NCBI RefSeq assembly: GCF_014337925.2
Contig: NZ_CP143423.1
Coordinates: 2,138,501-2,202,500, forward strand
Direction of reading: 5' to 3'
Length of the DNA stretch: 64,000 bases
Origin: Roseobacter fucihabitans
GTDB lineage: Bacteria; Pseudomonadota; Alphaproteobacteria; Rhodobacterales; Rhodobacteraceae
In this document: positions 1 through 8,706 of the stretch, piece after piece
How the letters are laid out: every line of letters begins with the position of its first letter
Position numbering within the stretch: position 1 is the stretch's first letter
Program-made: the position numbers and the translations under genes
Notes under the pieces: model-generated
Databases searched by the model: none
What the model saw: only the letters and a program-made list of their open reading frames with translations
Told to the model about the DNA's origin: nothing

Positions 1-4
1 TGAA

Positions 5-27
5 GGTGGCCTGAAAGCCCACCTTAC
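5..27 (-). repeat. REP-like palindrome, left copy of an inverted pair
   Basis: Read on the minus strand this is GTAAGGTGGGC-TTTCA-GGCCACC, a short imperfect hairpin preceded by GTAA. It faces the copy at 59-81 and differs from it at two positions out of 23. A GTAG-like tetranucleotide followed by a GC-rich hairpin is the usual form of REP elements mobilised by RAYT transposases. No RAYT gene is in the window. The pair sits just past the 3' end of pgi, a usual place for REP elements. Confidence 0.65.
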
Positions 28-58
28 GCGATAAACGCAACCGAACCGTCTAGGTGCC

Positions 59-81
59 GTAGGGTGGGCTTTGAGGCCACC
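59..81 (+). repeat. REP-like palindrome, right copy of an inverted pair
   Basis: The element reads GTAGGGTGGGC-TTTGA-GGCCACC on the plus strand and ends four bases before the pgi stop codon complement. With the inverted copy at 5-27 it forms a BIME-like unit with a 31-base centre. The two arms could fold together into a long stem in pgi-operon mRNA, which would act as a 3' end stabiliser or weak terminator. A third copy lies at 35696-35718. Confidence 0.65.
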
Positions 82-85
82 CGGA

Positions 86-1696
86 TCACCCTTCCTGCTT
101 TTGATGTTGATGCAGAAAGCCTACCAGCGCTGCGGTTGAACCATCCTTTTCCGACGCGTCCGCATGGCCTTCAATGATTGGCTGTAGGGAGGTCGCAAGT
201 TCTTTGCCCAACTCGACACCCCATTGATCAAACGAATTGATGCCCAGAATGACGCCCTCGACAAACACGCGATGCTCATAGAGCGCCACGATTTGGCCCA
301 GCACAAAGGGATCGAGCCTTGGATAGGCAAGCGTCGTGGACGGGCGATCACCGGTAAACACCCTATGGCGCGCCTGGCGTTCCAACTCATCCCCGCTTAA
401 CCCGGCCGCCTCCATCTTGGCGCGCGCCTCCTCAAGCGACCGCCCGCGCATCAGCGCTTCGGATTGCGCGAGGCAATTGGCGATCAACAGCTGGTGGTGA
501 TGGGCTAGATCCGGCTCATGCCCTTCCGCAGCAATCATGAACTCGCAAGGCACAATCCGCGTCCCCTGATGGATCAGCTGGTAAAACGCATGCTGCCCAT
601 TGGTTCCCGCCGCGCCCCATACAATCGGCCCGCTCGACACATCCACCGGCGTACCATCCATTTGCACAGCCTTACCGTTGCTTTCCATTTCCAGCTGCTG
701 GAAATAATCCGGCAACCGCGCCAAGCGTTGGTCATAAGGCAACACAGCCCGGCTGGCATATCCGCAGACCTGCGCATGCCAGATCCCGACCAGCGCCAGC
801 ATCACCGGCAGGTTTCCAACGCCCTGTGCCGTCTGGAAATGGCGGTCCATCTCCTGCCCGCCCCGCAGAAACGCATCAAAACGATCCGGTCCGATGGCAA
901 TCATCAGGGACAATCCAATCGGCCCCCAGAGCGAATAGCGCCCGCCGACCCAATCCTCAAACCCAAATACGCGCTCGGGCGGGATGCCGAAATCGCGGGT
1001 CTTTTCCTCAGATGTGCTCAGCGCGGCAAACTGCGCGCTTGCATCACCCCCCTGCGCTTGCATCCAGGCCTTGGCGGTGCGCGCATTGGTCATGGTCTCG
1101 ATTGTCGTGAAGGTCTTGGAAGCCACAATCACCAAGGTGGTTTTCGCCTCCAGCCCGCGCAGCACATCCGCGATATGCGCCCCATCCACATTGGACACGA
1201 AATGGCACCGTGGCCCGTCATGATAAGGCGACAACGCCTGCACCGCCATGGCCGGCCCCAGATCGGATCCGCCAATCCCGATGTTCACCACATCCGTGAT
1301 ATCGCTGTTGCGGATATGGTTGGCGTAAATGCGCATCCGTTCCAGCGTCGCATGGATCCCCGGCATGACATCGAACCCATCCACATACACCGGCCCCCCA
1401 TCAAGGTTGCGCAGAGCGGTATGCAGAACGGCACGGCCTTCGGTGTCATTGATCGCTTCGCCCCCAAACATCGCGGCGCATTTTGCAGGCGCATCCGCCG
1501 CCTCGACCAAGGCGAGCAGCGCGTCACGGGTTTCCGCATCCAGGTTCGTCTTGGAATAATCAAACAGCATATCACCGGTCTGCGCGCTGAACTCTGAGGC
1601 CCGGTTGGGGGTGTCAAACAATGACAGGATGGAACGGCCCTGGTTCTTTTCTTTCAGGGCCGCAAGCGCTGCCCACTGCACACTCAGGCTGCCCAA
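86..1696 (-). CDS. pgi: Glucose-6-phosphate isomerase
   Basis: The enzyme interconverts glucose-6-phosphate and fructose-6-phosphate in the cytoplasm, joining gluconeogenesis to the pentose-phosphate and Entner-Doudoroff routes. The 536-residue protein carries the phosphoglucose isomerase signatures [12 protein letters not shown] and the [16 protein letters not shown] segment, with GVELGK near the C terminus, and is close to the usual length of about 540. It is the last gene of zwf-pgl-pgi. The start is unsure: the longest reading begins at TTG (1696), overlapping the end of pgl by 13 bases, and a GTG five codons later (1681) lies just after the pgl stop. Either start implies translational coupling to pgl. 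Confidence 0.97.
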   Translation of the reverse strand: MGSLSVQWAALAALKEKNQGRSILSLFDTPNRASEFSAQTGDMLFDYSKTNLDAETRDALLALVEAADAPAKCAAMFGGEAINDTEGRAVLHTALRNLDGGPVYVDGFDVMPGIHATLERMRIYANHIRNSDITDVVNIGIGGSDLGPAMAVQALSPYHDGPRCHFVSNVDGAHIADVLRGLEAKTTLVIVASKTFTTIETMTNARTAKAWMQAQGGDASAQFAALSTSEEKTRDFGIPPERVFGFEDWVGGRYSLWGPIGLSLMIAIGPDRFDAFLRGGQEMDRHFQTAQGVGNLPVMLALVGIWHAQVCGYASRAVLPYDQRLARLPDYFQQLEMESNGKAVQMDGTPVDVSSGPIVWGAAGTNGQHAFYQLIHQGTRIVPCEFMIAAEGHEPDLAHHHQLLIANCLAQSEALMRGRSLEEARAKMEAAGLSGDELERQARHRVFTGDRPSTTLAYPRLDPFVLGQIVALYEHRVFVEGVILGINSFDQWGVELGKELATSLQPIIEGHADASEKDGSTAALVGFLHQHQKQEG

Positions 1697-2355
1697 TGCA
1701 CGACCCCCCCTTTGATCACGGCCCCAATTGGAGCGTCCTGCGGCGGCAATGTCATCGCGCGCTCCAGGGCTGCGCGTTTGTCATCACCAAAAATCACCAG
1801 ATGTTTGTCCATCGCCCCCGCCAGCGCGGGCGCGCTCAGCGAGATGCGATCCTCTGGCTGGTCTGGCGGGCTCACCGCGCAAATCAACGGCGCATCACGC
1901 CCCATCGCCTCCGCCAATCCCGGCGCACCCGGAAACAGCGAGGCCGTATGCATATCCGCACCCATGCCCAGCAACAAAACCGAAATCGGCACCTCTCCGG
2001 TCAATTTCTGTGACAGCTGCGGCGCGGCCTCCTGCGCGCGCAGACCCTGCCGATAATAGGACACAAACCGCGCCGCCGCCGCTTTCCCGGTCAACAGCCG
2101 CGCCTTGACCAGCCCGGCGTTGGAGCGCGCATGATCATCGGGCACCCAGCGCTCATCCGTCAGCATCACATGCACCCGGTGCCAGTCGATCTCCACCGAA
2201 CTCATCGCATCAAAGATCGGCCCCGGCGTGGTCCCGCCGGGCACCGCAAAACTGGCAAATTCATGCTGCAACAAACACTTGCGCAAATCGCTGGTCAACG
2301 CGTGGGCGATATTCATCACCGCCATGTCGCGATCCGCGTTTTCAATAAACTTCAT
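1684..2355 (-). CDS. pgl: 6-phosphogluconolactonase
   Basis: The enzyme hydrolyses 6-phosphogluconolactone to 6-phosphogluconate, the step after Zwf. The protein of 223 residues begins [10 protein letters not shown] and has the family segments [14 protein letters not shown] and [18 protein letters not shown] chose the ATG at 2355 because it forms an ATGA overlap with the zwf stop and has a strong GGGAGGT ribosome site six bases upstream, which lies inside the end of zwf. A longer reading of six more codons is possible but has no better site. It is translated coupled to zwf and overlaps pgi. Confidence 0.96.
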   Translation of the reverse strand: MKFIENADRDMAVMNIAHALTSDLRKCLLQHEFASFAVPGGTTPGPIFDAMSSVEIDWHRVHVMLTDERWVPDDHARSNAGLVKARLLTGKAAAARFVSYYRQGLRAQEAAPQLSQKLTGEVPISVLLLGMGADMHTASLFPGAPGLAEAMGRDAPLICAVSPPDQPEDRISLSAPALAGAMDKHLVIFGDDKRAALERAMTLPPQDAPIGAVIKGGVVHWAA

Positions 2356-3818
2356 GGTGTGACCTCCCGCCATTCCCGCCCGTCACGGCGCATCAATTGC
2401 GCGGATGCATCCGGGCCTGCGCTATGGCTGTCATAGGGTTTTGGCACGTCATTGCTATTTGTCCACCCCTCAATGATCGGATCGGTCCAGGCCCAGGCGG
2501 CCTCGACCTCATCCCCGCGCATGAACAGCGTCTGATTGCCCCGGATCACATCCATGATCAAGCGTTCATAGGCATCCACATTATCCGCCCCCTCCGGCCC
2601 AAGCGCATCCGCAAATGTCATGTCCAGCGGCACGTCGATCAACCGCATACCACCAGGCCCCGGTTCCTTGATCGTCACGCCAAGCTTGATGCCCTCATTG
2701 GGTTGCAAGCGGATCGATAGCACATTGCGGTGGCGTCCGGCCTCCTCGCCAAAAATCGAATGCGGGGTGTCCTTGAAGACAATCGAAATTTCTGAGGAGC
2801 GCGCACAAAGCCGCTTGCCCGTGCGCAGATAAAACGGCGTTGCCGCCCACCGCCAATTGGCAATATGGGTTTTCATCGCGATGAAACTCTCGGTCTTGGA
2901 CTTGGGATTATCGACCGCGGTGCGATAATCGGGGTGCTCATCGGGATCATCCACATCCGCGCCGTATTGGCCGCGCACGATGTGATGTGGCTCCACAGGT
3001 TCCAGCGCGCGAATGACCTTCAACTTTTCATCACGCACCGCATCCGGGTCAAACCTTGCGGGCGGCTCCATCGCGATCAGGCAGAGCAATTGCATCAGGT
3101 GGTTCTGCACCATGTCGCGCATCGCACCGGATTTGTCGTAATATTCACCGCGCCCGCCCACGCCGACCGTTTCGGCCACGGTGATCTGGATGTGATCCAC
3201 AAACTGGCTATTCCAGAGCGGCTCAAACAGCATATTGCCAAAGCGCACCGCCATCAGGTTTTGCACCGTCTCCTTGCCCAGATAATGATCGATGCGGTAA
3301 ATCTGGCTCTCCTCAAAGAACGCCGCCAGATCTCCGTTTAGCTTCTGTGCCGTCTCAAGATCGCGGCCAAAGGGTTTTTCAACCACAATACGGCTGTTGT
3401 GATCCGTCAGCCCGTGATTGTTCAGCCGCTCGGCCAAATCACCAAACAGGCTGGGGGCCACGGAGAAGTAAAATGCGCGCACGACCTTGCGCCGCATCAA
3501 CGCCTTAAGATCGCGCCAGCCGGTCTCCCCGCGGGCATCAATCGCGACATAGGAGAGGTTTTGCAAAAAGGCGCTCAACTGGGCTTCATCGGTCTTTTCC
3601 ACGCCGCCGAATTCCAAAATAGCATCCCGGATCATGTCACGATACGCGGCTTCGCTGATCTCGGTACGCGCGGCGCCAATAACATGCGCATTATCTGGCA
3701 TCTGCCCCGCACAAAACCGACGGAACAACCCCGGCAAGATTTTGCGACGCGCCAGATCACCCGTGCCGCCAAAGATTACGAGATCGAAAGGATCGACCGG
3801 AATTACGCGCGAAACCAT
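2352..3818 (-). CDS. zwf: Glucose-6-phosphate 1-dehydrogenase
   Basis: The enzyme oxidises glucose-6-phosphate with NAD(P)+ to 6-phosphogluconolactone, the entry to the oxidative pentose-phosphate and Entner-Doudoroff pathways. The 488-residue protein has an N-terminal Rossmann motif FGGTGDLARRKILPGLF and the active-site signature RIDHYLGKE in which the Lys and His bind substrate. It is the first gene of zwf-pgl-pgi on the minus strand; its promoter must lie in 3819-3988, shared with the divergent radical SAM gene. The ATG at 3818 has an AGGA site nine bases upstream. The operon has no edd or eda gene within the window. Confidence 0.98.
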   Translation of the reverse strand: MVSRVIPVDPFDLVIFGGTGDLARRKILPGLFRRFCAGQMPDNAHVIGAARTEISEAAYRDMIRDAILEFGGVEKTDEAQLSAFLQNLSYVAIDARGETGWRDLKALMRRKVVRAFYFSVAPSLFGDLAERLNNHGLTDHNSRIVVEKPFGRDLETAQKLNGDLAAFFEESQIYRIDHYLGKETVQNLMAVRFGNMLFEPLWNSQFVDHIQITVAETVGVGGRGEYYDKSGAMRDMVQNHLMQLLCLIAMEPPARFDPDAVRDEKLKVIRALEPVEPHHIVRGQYGADVDDPDEHPDYRTAVDNPKSKTESFIAMKTHIANWRWAATPFYLRTGKRLCARSSEISIVFKDTPHSIFGEEAGRHRNVLSIRLQPNEGIKLGVTIKEPGPGGMRLIDVPLDMTFADALGPEGADNVDAYERLIMDVIRGNQTLFMRGDEVEAAWAWTDPIIEGWTNSNDVPKPYDSHSAGPDASAQLMRRDGREWREVTP

Positions 3819-3916
3819 ATGGTGTCATCCTGATTGACGGCGTCCATTCGCCGCAGTTGATGTTAGCGCAAACATGCCCCAAGAATCCTGCAATCACAAG
3901 AGCGTGCTTTAGTAGT

Positions 3917-3928
3917 AAAACCGGTTTT
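3917..3928. other. Perfect 12-bp palindrome between zwf and the radical SAM gene
   Basis: AAAACCGGTTTT lies in the 170-base divergent promoter region, about 60 bases before the radical SAM start and 98 bases before zwf. It is a plausible operator for a dimeric regulator but I do not recognise the regulator. A palindrome of this length could also occur by chance. Confidence 0.3.
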
Positions 3929-3988
3929 CTTACATTTATATATCTCTTAGCACAGTTTTACAAAAACCACCCAAGGACGTTATCCTTT

Positions 3989-4936
3989 ATGAAAGATCTC
4001 GCAGCGGCCAACGCAGGCAAGTTCCTAGACCCTGAACGCACCGCAAAGGGTGAAGAACGTGCGCATGTCAGCCTGAGCGCGCCGAAAACGCTTTGGTTTA
4101 ACACCGGGACGCTGTGCAACATCGAATGTGTGAACTGCTATATCGAGAGCAGCCCGAGCAATGATGCGTTGGTCTATATCAGCGCGGATGAGGTGAGCGA
4201 CTACCTCGATCAGATCAAAACCCGCAGCTGGCCGATCACGGAGATCGCTTTCACGGGGGGCGAGCCCTTCATGAACCCGCAGATGATCGAGATCGCTCGC
4301 CGGTCGCTGGCACGCGGCTTTGATGTTTTGATCCTGACCAATGCGATGCGCCCGATGATGCGCACCAAGATGCAGGCGGGCTTGAAGGAATTGAACGCCG
4401 CTTATCCCGGCAAACTGACGTTGCGCATTTCCGTCGATCATTACAGCGCGGCGTTGCATGATGCTGAGCGCGGTGTCGGGGCCTTTGACAAGACGCTGGC
4501 GGGGATGAAATGGCTGCGCGATGCCGGGATCACGATGGCCGTTGCAGGTCGGTCGATCATGGCCCATAGCGAGGCCGAGAGCCGGGCGGGGTATGCCGAT
4601 TTCTATGCACGCCACGGCTTTGAGATTGATGCGATGGACCCCGGCGCGACCGTCCTGTTTCCGGAAATGGACGAGAGCGTTGAGGTGCCCGAGATCACCA
4701 CCGCCTGTTGGGATATCTTGGGTAAATCACCAGACGCGCTGATGTGCGCCTCCTCGCGCATGGTGGTCAAGCGCAAAGGGGCCGCGCGCCCTGCCGTGCT
4801 GGCCTGCACGCTCCTGCCCTATGCGCCCGAGTTTGAACTGGGGGCGACACTGGCCGAGGCTGAACGCGATGTTTCGCTCAATCACCCGCATTGCGCGAAA
4901 TTCTGCGTTCTTGGTGGTGCCAGCTGCTCTGCCTGA
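3989..4936 (+). CDS. Radical SAM protein of unknown substrate
   Basis: The 315-residue protein has the radical SAM cluster motif CNIECVNC (Cys43, Cys47, Cys50 from the chosen start), followed by FTGGEPFMNP, the SAM-binding GGE segment. The C terminus carries three more cysteines in CAKFC...GASC, which could hold a second cluster in the manner of SPASM or twitch domains, though spacing is too short for a full SPASM domain. The MoaA/PqqE-like fold uses SAM to make a 5'-deoxyadenosyl radical; the substrate is not evident. I placed the start at the ATG at 3989, after an AAGGA site, instead of 44 codons upstream because the upstream part looks like promoter DNA. It stands alone, divergent from zwf and convergent with usg. 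Confidence 0.85.
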   Translation: MKDLAAANAGKFLDPERTAKGEERAHVSLSAPKTLWFNTGTLCNIECVNCYIESSPSNDALVYISADEVSDYLDQIKTRSWPITEIAFTGGEPFMNPQMIEIARRSLARGFDVLILTNAMRPMMRTKMQAGLKELNAAYPGKLTLRISVDHYSAALHDAERGVGAFDKTLAGMKWLRDAGITMAVAGRSIMAHSEAESRAGYADFYARHGFEIDAMDPGATVLFPEMDESVEVPEITTACWDILGKSPDALMCASSRMVVKRKGAARPAVLACTLLPYAPEFELGATLAEAERDVSLNHPHCAKFCVLGGASCSA

Positions 4937-5089
4937 GACGGGTCAGTTGATGCGCATTGAACGCTTCACGATCCTGCATCAGCTTTATGCGCCAGCGAGA
5001 AATGACGCCATTGTGCATGTTGAGCAGCAGATCAGACTCCGTGACCCGATAGGTTCCGCGCGTCGCGCGCCTGTCCGGTCAGGACCCCC

Positions 5090-5359
5090 TTAGTGTAGTG
5101 TAAACTCACCCGTTACATTGCGCCATTCTCCGGAACTGAGCATCTTGCGATGGGTAAATCGCACTGAATGCAGCGGCCCTTCGATTTCGGATTGCCAGAA
5201 TTCTACGAATTTGAACAGCTTGGGGTGGTCGGGCGCGATGTCATATTCCTGCCAGACGAAGCTGTTGAGCACATGGGTATAATCGGGCATATGATAGAAG
5301 AATTCCGCCGTTGTCAGGCCATATCCTTTCAGCATCAGTTCGGTTTCAGATTGGGGCAT
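5090..5359 (-). CDS. usg: Usg family protein
   Basis: This 89-residue protein (MPQSETELMLKGYGLTTAEF...) matches the small alphaproteobacterial Usg family, first noted beside tryptophan genes in rhizobia. Its biochemical function is not known. It is rich in aromatic residues (YHMPDY, WQEYDI, FVEFWQ), has no membrane segment or signal peptide, and is probably cytoplasmic. The ATG has an AGAGGA ribosome site about five bases upstream. It is not in a trp operon here; it is convergent with the radical SAM gene and divergent from gyrA. Confidence 0.85.
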   Translation of the reverse strand: MPQSETELMLKGYGLTTAEFFYHMPDYTHVLNSFVWQEYDIAPDHPKLFKFVEFWQSEIEGPLHSVRFTHRKMLSSGEWRNVTGEFTLH

Positions 5360-5549
5360 ATTGTGTCCTCTTGACTGCTACAGAATTCCAGAATGCCATG
5401 GATAAATTACTTTTCAATGAAAACAATATATTAGCACTTGACTGTGATGGCTGCCAAGGACGAGAAGCCTCAGGCATTGCACCTCATATGCGCCGCTGAT
5501 AAGGTCGTTCTACAATATATAGACCCCGCGGCAAAGATGGGCAAAGCAC

Positions 5550-8297
5550 GTGAGCGATACACCACAACCCCCTGAGAACGATGATGAAATGACGCCTGAG
5601 CGGCCTGTCTATGACGGTCCCTCGGTCAGCATCGAACATGAGATGCGCACGTCCTACCTTGATTATGCCATGTCGGTTATCGTCAGCCGGGCGATCCCTG
5701 ATTTGCGCGATGGGTTGAAACCGGTGCACCGCCGCATCCTGTTTGCGATGCATGAAACCGGCAATACGCACGATAAATCCTACCGTAAATCCGCGCGCCC
5801 GGTTGGTGATGTGATGGGTCAATACCACCCGCATGGGGATTCCGCGATTTACGACGCCCTTGTGCGGATGGCGCAGGATTTCTCCATGTCGCTGCCGTTG
5901 CTGGATGGGCAGGGTAATTTTGGCTCCATGGACGGCGATAACCCGGCCGCGATGCGTTATACCGAAGTGCGCATGGACAAGCCTGCCGCCTATCTCCTGG
6001 CGGACATCGACAAGGATACTGTCGATTATCAGGACAACTATGATGGCAAGCAGCAGGAGCCGACCGTGCTCCCTGCCCGCTTTCCCAACATGCTGGTCAA
6101 TGGTGCCGGTGGGATTGCCGTCGGCATGGCCACCAATATCCCGCCGCATAACTTAGGCGAAGTGATTGATGCGACGTTGGCGCTAATTGAGGAGCCGGAT
6201 TTGACGTCCGAGCAACTCATCGAATATGTGCCCGGTCCCGATTTCCCGACCGGCGGCATCATGCTGGGCCGCACGGGCGCGCGCAAAGCCTACCTTGAAG
6301 GGCGTGGCAGCGTTATCATCCGCGCTAAAACCCGCGTTGAAGAAATCCGCAAGGACCGTTGGGCCATCGTCGTCGATGAGATCCCCTATCAGGTCAACAA
6401 GGCCTCGATGATCGAGAAAATCGCCGAGCAGGTACGCGAAAAGAAGATCGAAGGCATCTCCCACGTACAAGACGAATCCGACCGCAATGGCGTGCGGGTT
6501 GTGGTGGAGTTGAAACGTGACGCCACCGCCGAGGTGGTGATGAACCAGCTTTACCGTTTCACGCCGATGCAGACCTATTTCGGCTGTAACATGCTGGCGC
6601 TAAACGGCGGGCGCCCCGAACAGCTCACCCTGCGCAAGTTCCTGACCTATTTCATCGATTTCCGCGAGGATGTCGTCGCGCGCCGCACCGCCTATCTGTT
6701 GCGCAAGGCCCGCGAACGCAGCCACGTGCTCTGTGGACTCGCCGTGGCCGTCACCAATATTGACGAAATCGTCGCGACCATCCGCTCCTCTGCTGACGCC
6801 GCCGAGGCGCGCAGCAAGCTGATGACGCGCCGCTGGCCTGCGCAGGACATCCTGCCCTATATCGCGCTGATCGACGATCCGACCCATACCGCGAATGACG
6901 ATGGCACCTATAACCTGTCGGAAACGCAGGCCCGCGCGATCCTTGAATTGCGCCTGCAACGTCTGACCCAGATCGGCGTGAAAGAGGTCACCGACGAGCT
7001 TGAAGAGCTGGCTGGCAAGATCAAGGAATACCTCGAAATTCTGGGCTCGCGCGACCGCATCATGGGCATCATCGCGGATGAGCTGCGCGAAGTGCGCGAC
7101 CTCTTCGCCGTGCCGCGCCGCACCGAGATCGTCGATTGGTCTGGGGACATGGAAGACGAGGACCTGATCGCGCGTGAGGATATGGTCGTGACCGTGACCT
7201 CTGGCGGCTATATCAAACGCACGCCACTCGCCGATTTCCGCAGCCAAAAGCGTGGCGGCAAGGGTGTGTCCGGCATGCAGACCAAAGAGGAGGACGTCAT
7301 TACCACCCTCTTTGTCGCCAATACCCATACGCAGCTGTTGTTTTTTACCACGGACGGCATGGCCTATAAACTCAAGACCTGGCGTTTGCCCCAGGGGGGT
7401 CGCACCTCCAAGGGCAAGGCGATCGTGAATATCCTGCCGATCCCGCCCGGTGTGTCCGTGGCCGATATTATGCCGGTGGATCGCGATGAAAAGGACTGGT
7501 CCGAGCTACAGATCGTATTCGCGACCTCTGCGGGCACCGTGCGGCGCAATGCGCTCAGCGATTTCACCAACGTCAAATCCAACGGCAAGATCGCGATGAA
7601 GTTCGAGGAGGATCATGCGGAAACCACGCTGATCAATGCGAAAATCGCATCCCGCGATGAAGATGTGATGCTAGTGACGGCCTCCGGGCGTGCTATCCGC
7701 TTCCCCAGCGAAGACGTGCGCGTGTTCAATTCGCGCAGTTCGGTCGGCGTGCGCGGTGTGCGCTTGTCCGGCAAGGATAAGGTCGTATCCATGTCGGTGA
7801 TCCGCCACTTTGATGCGACATCGGATGAACGCGCGGCTTACCTGAAAATGCGCCGTGCGATGGTCGGGTTGACCGATGATACGGAGGCTGCGGATGAGGA
7901 TGACGCGGATGCAAATGCCACCATCAGCCCGGATCGTTATGCCGAAATGTCGGCGGCTGAAAACCTGATCCTGACGCTGACGGCACAGGGTGCGGGCAAG
8001 TTAAGTTCGAGCCATGATTATCCGGTGCGCGGACGTGGCGGCATGGGGGTTCAGGCGATGGATAAAGCCATGCGCGGCGGTGCCTTGGTCGCCTCTTTCC
8101 CGGTTGAAATGGACGACCAGATCATGCTGGCCACCTCCAAGGGCCAGTCGATCCGCGTCCCCGTTGAGGGCATTTCGTTCCGTTCCCGCTCTGCGGGCGG
8201 TGTAAAAGTGTTCAACACCGGCAAGGGTGAAGAGGTCGTAAGCGTGGCTTGGATTGCGGATCAAGGCGAAGAAGAAAGCGGCGAAGACGAGGCTTAA
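5550..8297 (+). CDS. gyrA: DNA gyrase subunit A
   Basis: GyrA cuts and rejoins DNA in the A2B2 gyrase that introduces negative supercoils. The 915-residue protein has the quinolone-resistance region [19 protein letters not shown] with Ser98 and Asp102 at the positions of E. coli Ser83 and Asp87, the sensitive residues, and the catalytic tyrosine in AAMRYTEV (Tyr137). The C-terminal beta-pinwheel follows, with an acidic insert ([11 protein letters not shown], about residue 780) and an acidic tail. The GTG start gives [10 protein letters not shown]. The presence of the gyrase-box segment and HPHGDSA with standard quinolone residues favours gyrA over parC. The divergent upstream region (190 bp) is AT-rich and holds the promoter. 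Confidence 0.97.
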   Translation: MSDTPQPPENDDEMTPERPVYDGPSVSIEHEMRTSYLDYAMSVIVSRAIPDLRDGLKPVHRRILFAMHETGNTHDKSYRKSARPVGDVMGQYHPHGDSAIYDALVRMAQDFSMSLPLLDGQGNFGSMDGDNPAAMRYTEVRMDKPAAYLLADIDKDTVDYQDNYDGKQQEPTVLPARFPNMLVNGAGGIAVGMATNIPPHNLGEVIDATLALIEEPDLTSEQLIEYVPGPDFPTGGIMLGRTGARKAYLEGRGSVIIRAKTRVEEIRKDRWAIVVDEIPYQVNKASMIEKIAEQVREKKIEGISHVQDESDRNGVRVVVELKRDATAEVVMNQLYRFTPMQTYFGCNMLALNGGRPEQLTLRKFLTYFIDFREDVVARRTAYLLRKARERSHVLCGLAVAVTNIDEIVATIRSSADAAEARSKLMTRRWPAQDILPYIALIDDPTHTANDDGTYNLSETQARAILELRLQRLTQIGVKEVTDELEELAGKIKEYLEILGSRDRIMGIIADELREVRDLFAVPRRTEIVDWSGDMEDEDLIAREDMVVTVTSGGYIKRTPLADFRSQKRGGKGVSGMQTKEEDVITTLFVANTHTQLLFFTTDGMAYKLKTWRLPQGGRTSKGKAIVNILPIPPGVSVADIMPVDRDEKDWSELQIVFATSAGTVRRNALSDFTNVKSNGKIAMKFEEDHAETTLINAKIASRDEDVMLVTASGRAIRFPSEDVRVFNSRSSVGVRGVRLSGKDKVVSMSVIRHFDATSDERAAYLKMRRAMVGLTDDTEAADEDDADANATISPDRYAEMSAAENLILTLTAQGAGKLSSSHDYPVRGRGGMGVQAMDKAMRGGALVASFPVEMDDQIMLATSKGQSIRVPVEGISFRSRSAGGVKVFNTGKGEEVVSVAWIADQGEEESGEDEA

Positions 8298-8314
8298 CAG
8301 CTTTTCAATTTTTT

Positions 8315-8352
8315 CCGGGCACAGTGGCGTTTCAAACCTGCGAGGTGCCCGG
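8315..8352 (+). promoter_or_regulatory. Inverted repeat abutting a start codon
   Basis: CCGGGCAC (8315-8322) and GTGCCCGG (8345-8352) form a perfect 8-bp stem with a 22-base loop. The right arm ends on the base before the ATG of the DUF6614 gene and covers the end of its GAGG ribosome site (8342-8345). Such a hairpin would reduce translation unless opened. It has no T-run after it, so it is not an intrinsic terminator for gyrA on the plus strand. Confidence 0.5.
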
Positions 8353-8703
8353 ATGAATGTTTATTGTTGCATGATCACGCTGAAAGATAATGCCAAAGCC
8401 CTGCTCTTTGCCAAGGCGCTTGAGGATTGGATGGGCCATTTGCGCGCCAGTGATGCCATCGGTGATTGGCGGCTGATGCGGCGCAAACTAAACCTTGCGG
8501 CAGATTGCTATCGAGATTTCCTGTTGGAAATCGAGGTGGATGGCTTGGCGCAGCTCGAAACAGCGTTTCGCCTGACCGGGACCCATGACGATGAAGTCGC
8601 TCAATTGCACCGCGCGGTGCATGATTTGATCGAGACTGCGGAATTCGCCCTATATCGTCCCTACCCGGACATGGAACGATCCGAACGCATGGCGCTGCTC
8701 TAA
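8353..8703 (+). CDS. DUF6614 family protein
   Basis: A 116-residue protein starting MNVYCCMITLKDNAKAL. I recognise the pattern MNVYCCMI...WMGHL...IGDWRLMRRKLNLA...LLEIEV...HDDEVAQLHRAVHDL...LYRPYPD as the small Rhodobacterales family DUF6614, whose function is not known. It has no signal peptide or membrane segment. The reading frame is open for 33 codons upstream into gyrA, but the GAGG site seven bases before the ATG at 8353 and the family N terminus decide this start. It follows gyrA by 55 bases and is convergent, three bases apart, with the peptidase gene. Confidence 0.75.
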   Translation: MNVYCCMITLKDNAKALLFAKALEDWMGHLRASDAIGDWRLMRRKLNLAADCYRDFLLEIEVDGLAQLETAFRLTGTHDDEVAQLHRAVHDLIETAEFALYRPYPDMERSERMALL

Positions 8704-8706
8704 CCG

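Noticed and set aside
518-1597. 359-residue plus-strand frame inside pgi and other long antisense frames (for example in mfd, ntrX, trkA, penicillin acylase)
   Set aside because: They are shadows of GC-rich genes: His/Arg/Gln-rich, without family motifs, and fully opposite strongly supported proteins.
4878-5087. Minus-strand open frame between usg and the radical SAM gene end with coding-like residues (YRVTESDLLLNMHNGV...)
   Set aside because: It has no start codon before an internal ATG deep in the frame, runs into the radical SAM gene on the other strand, and has no ribosome site. It may be decayed sequence but I cannot tie it to a family.
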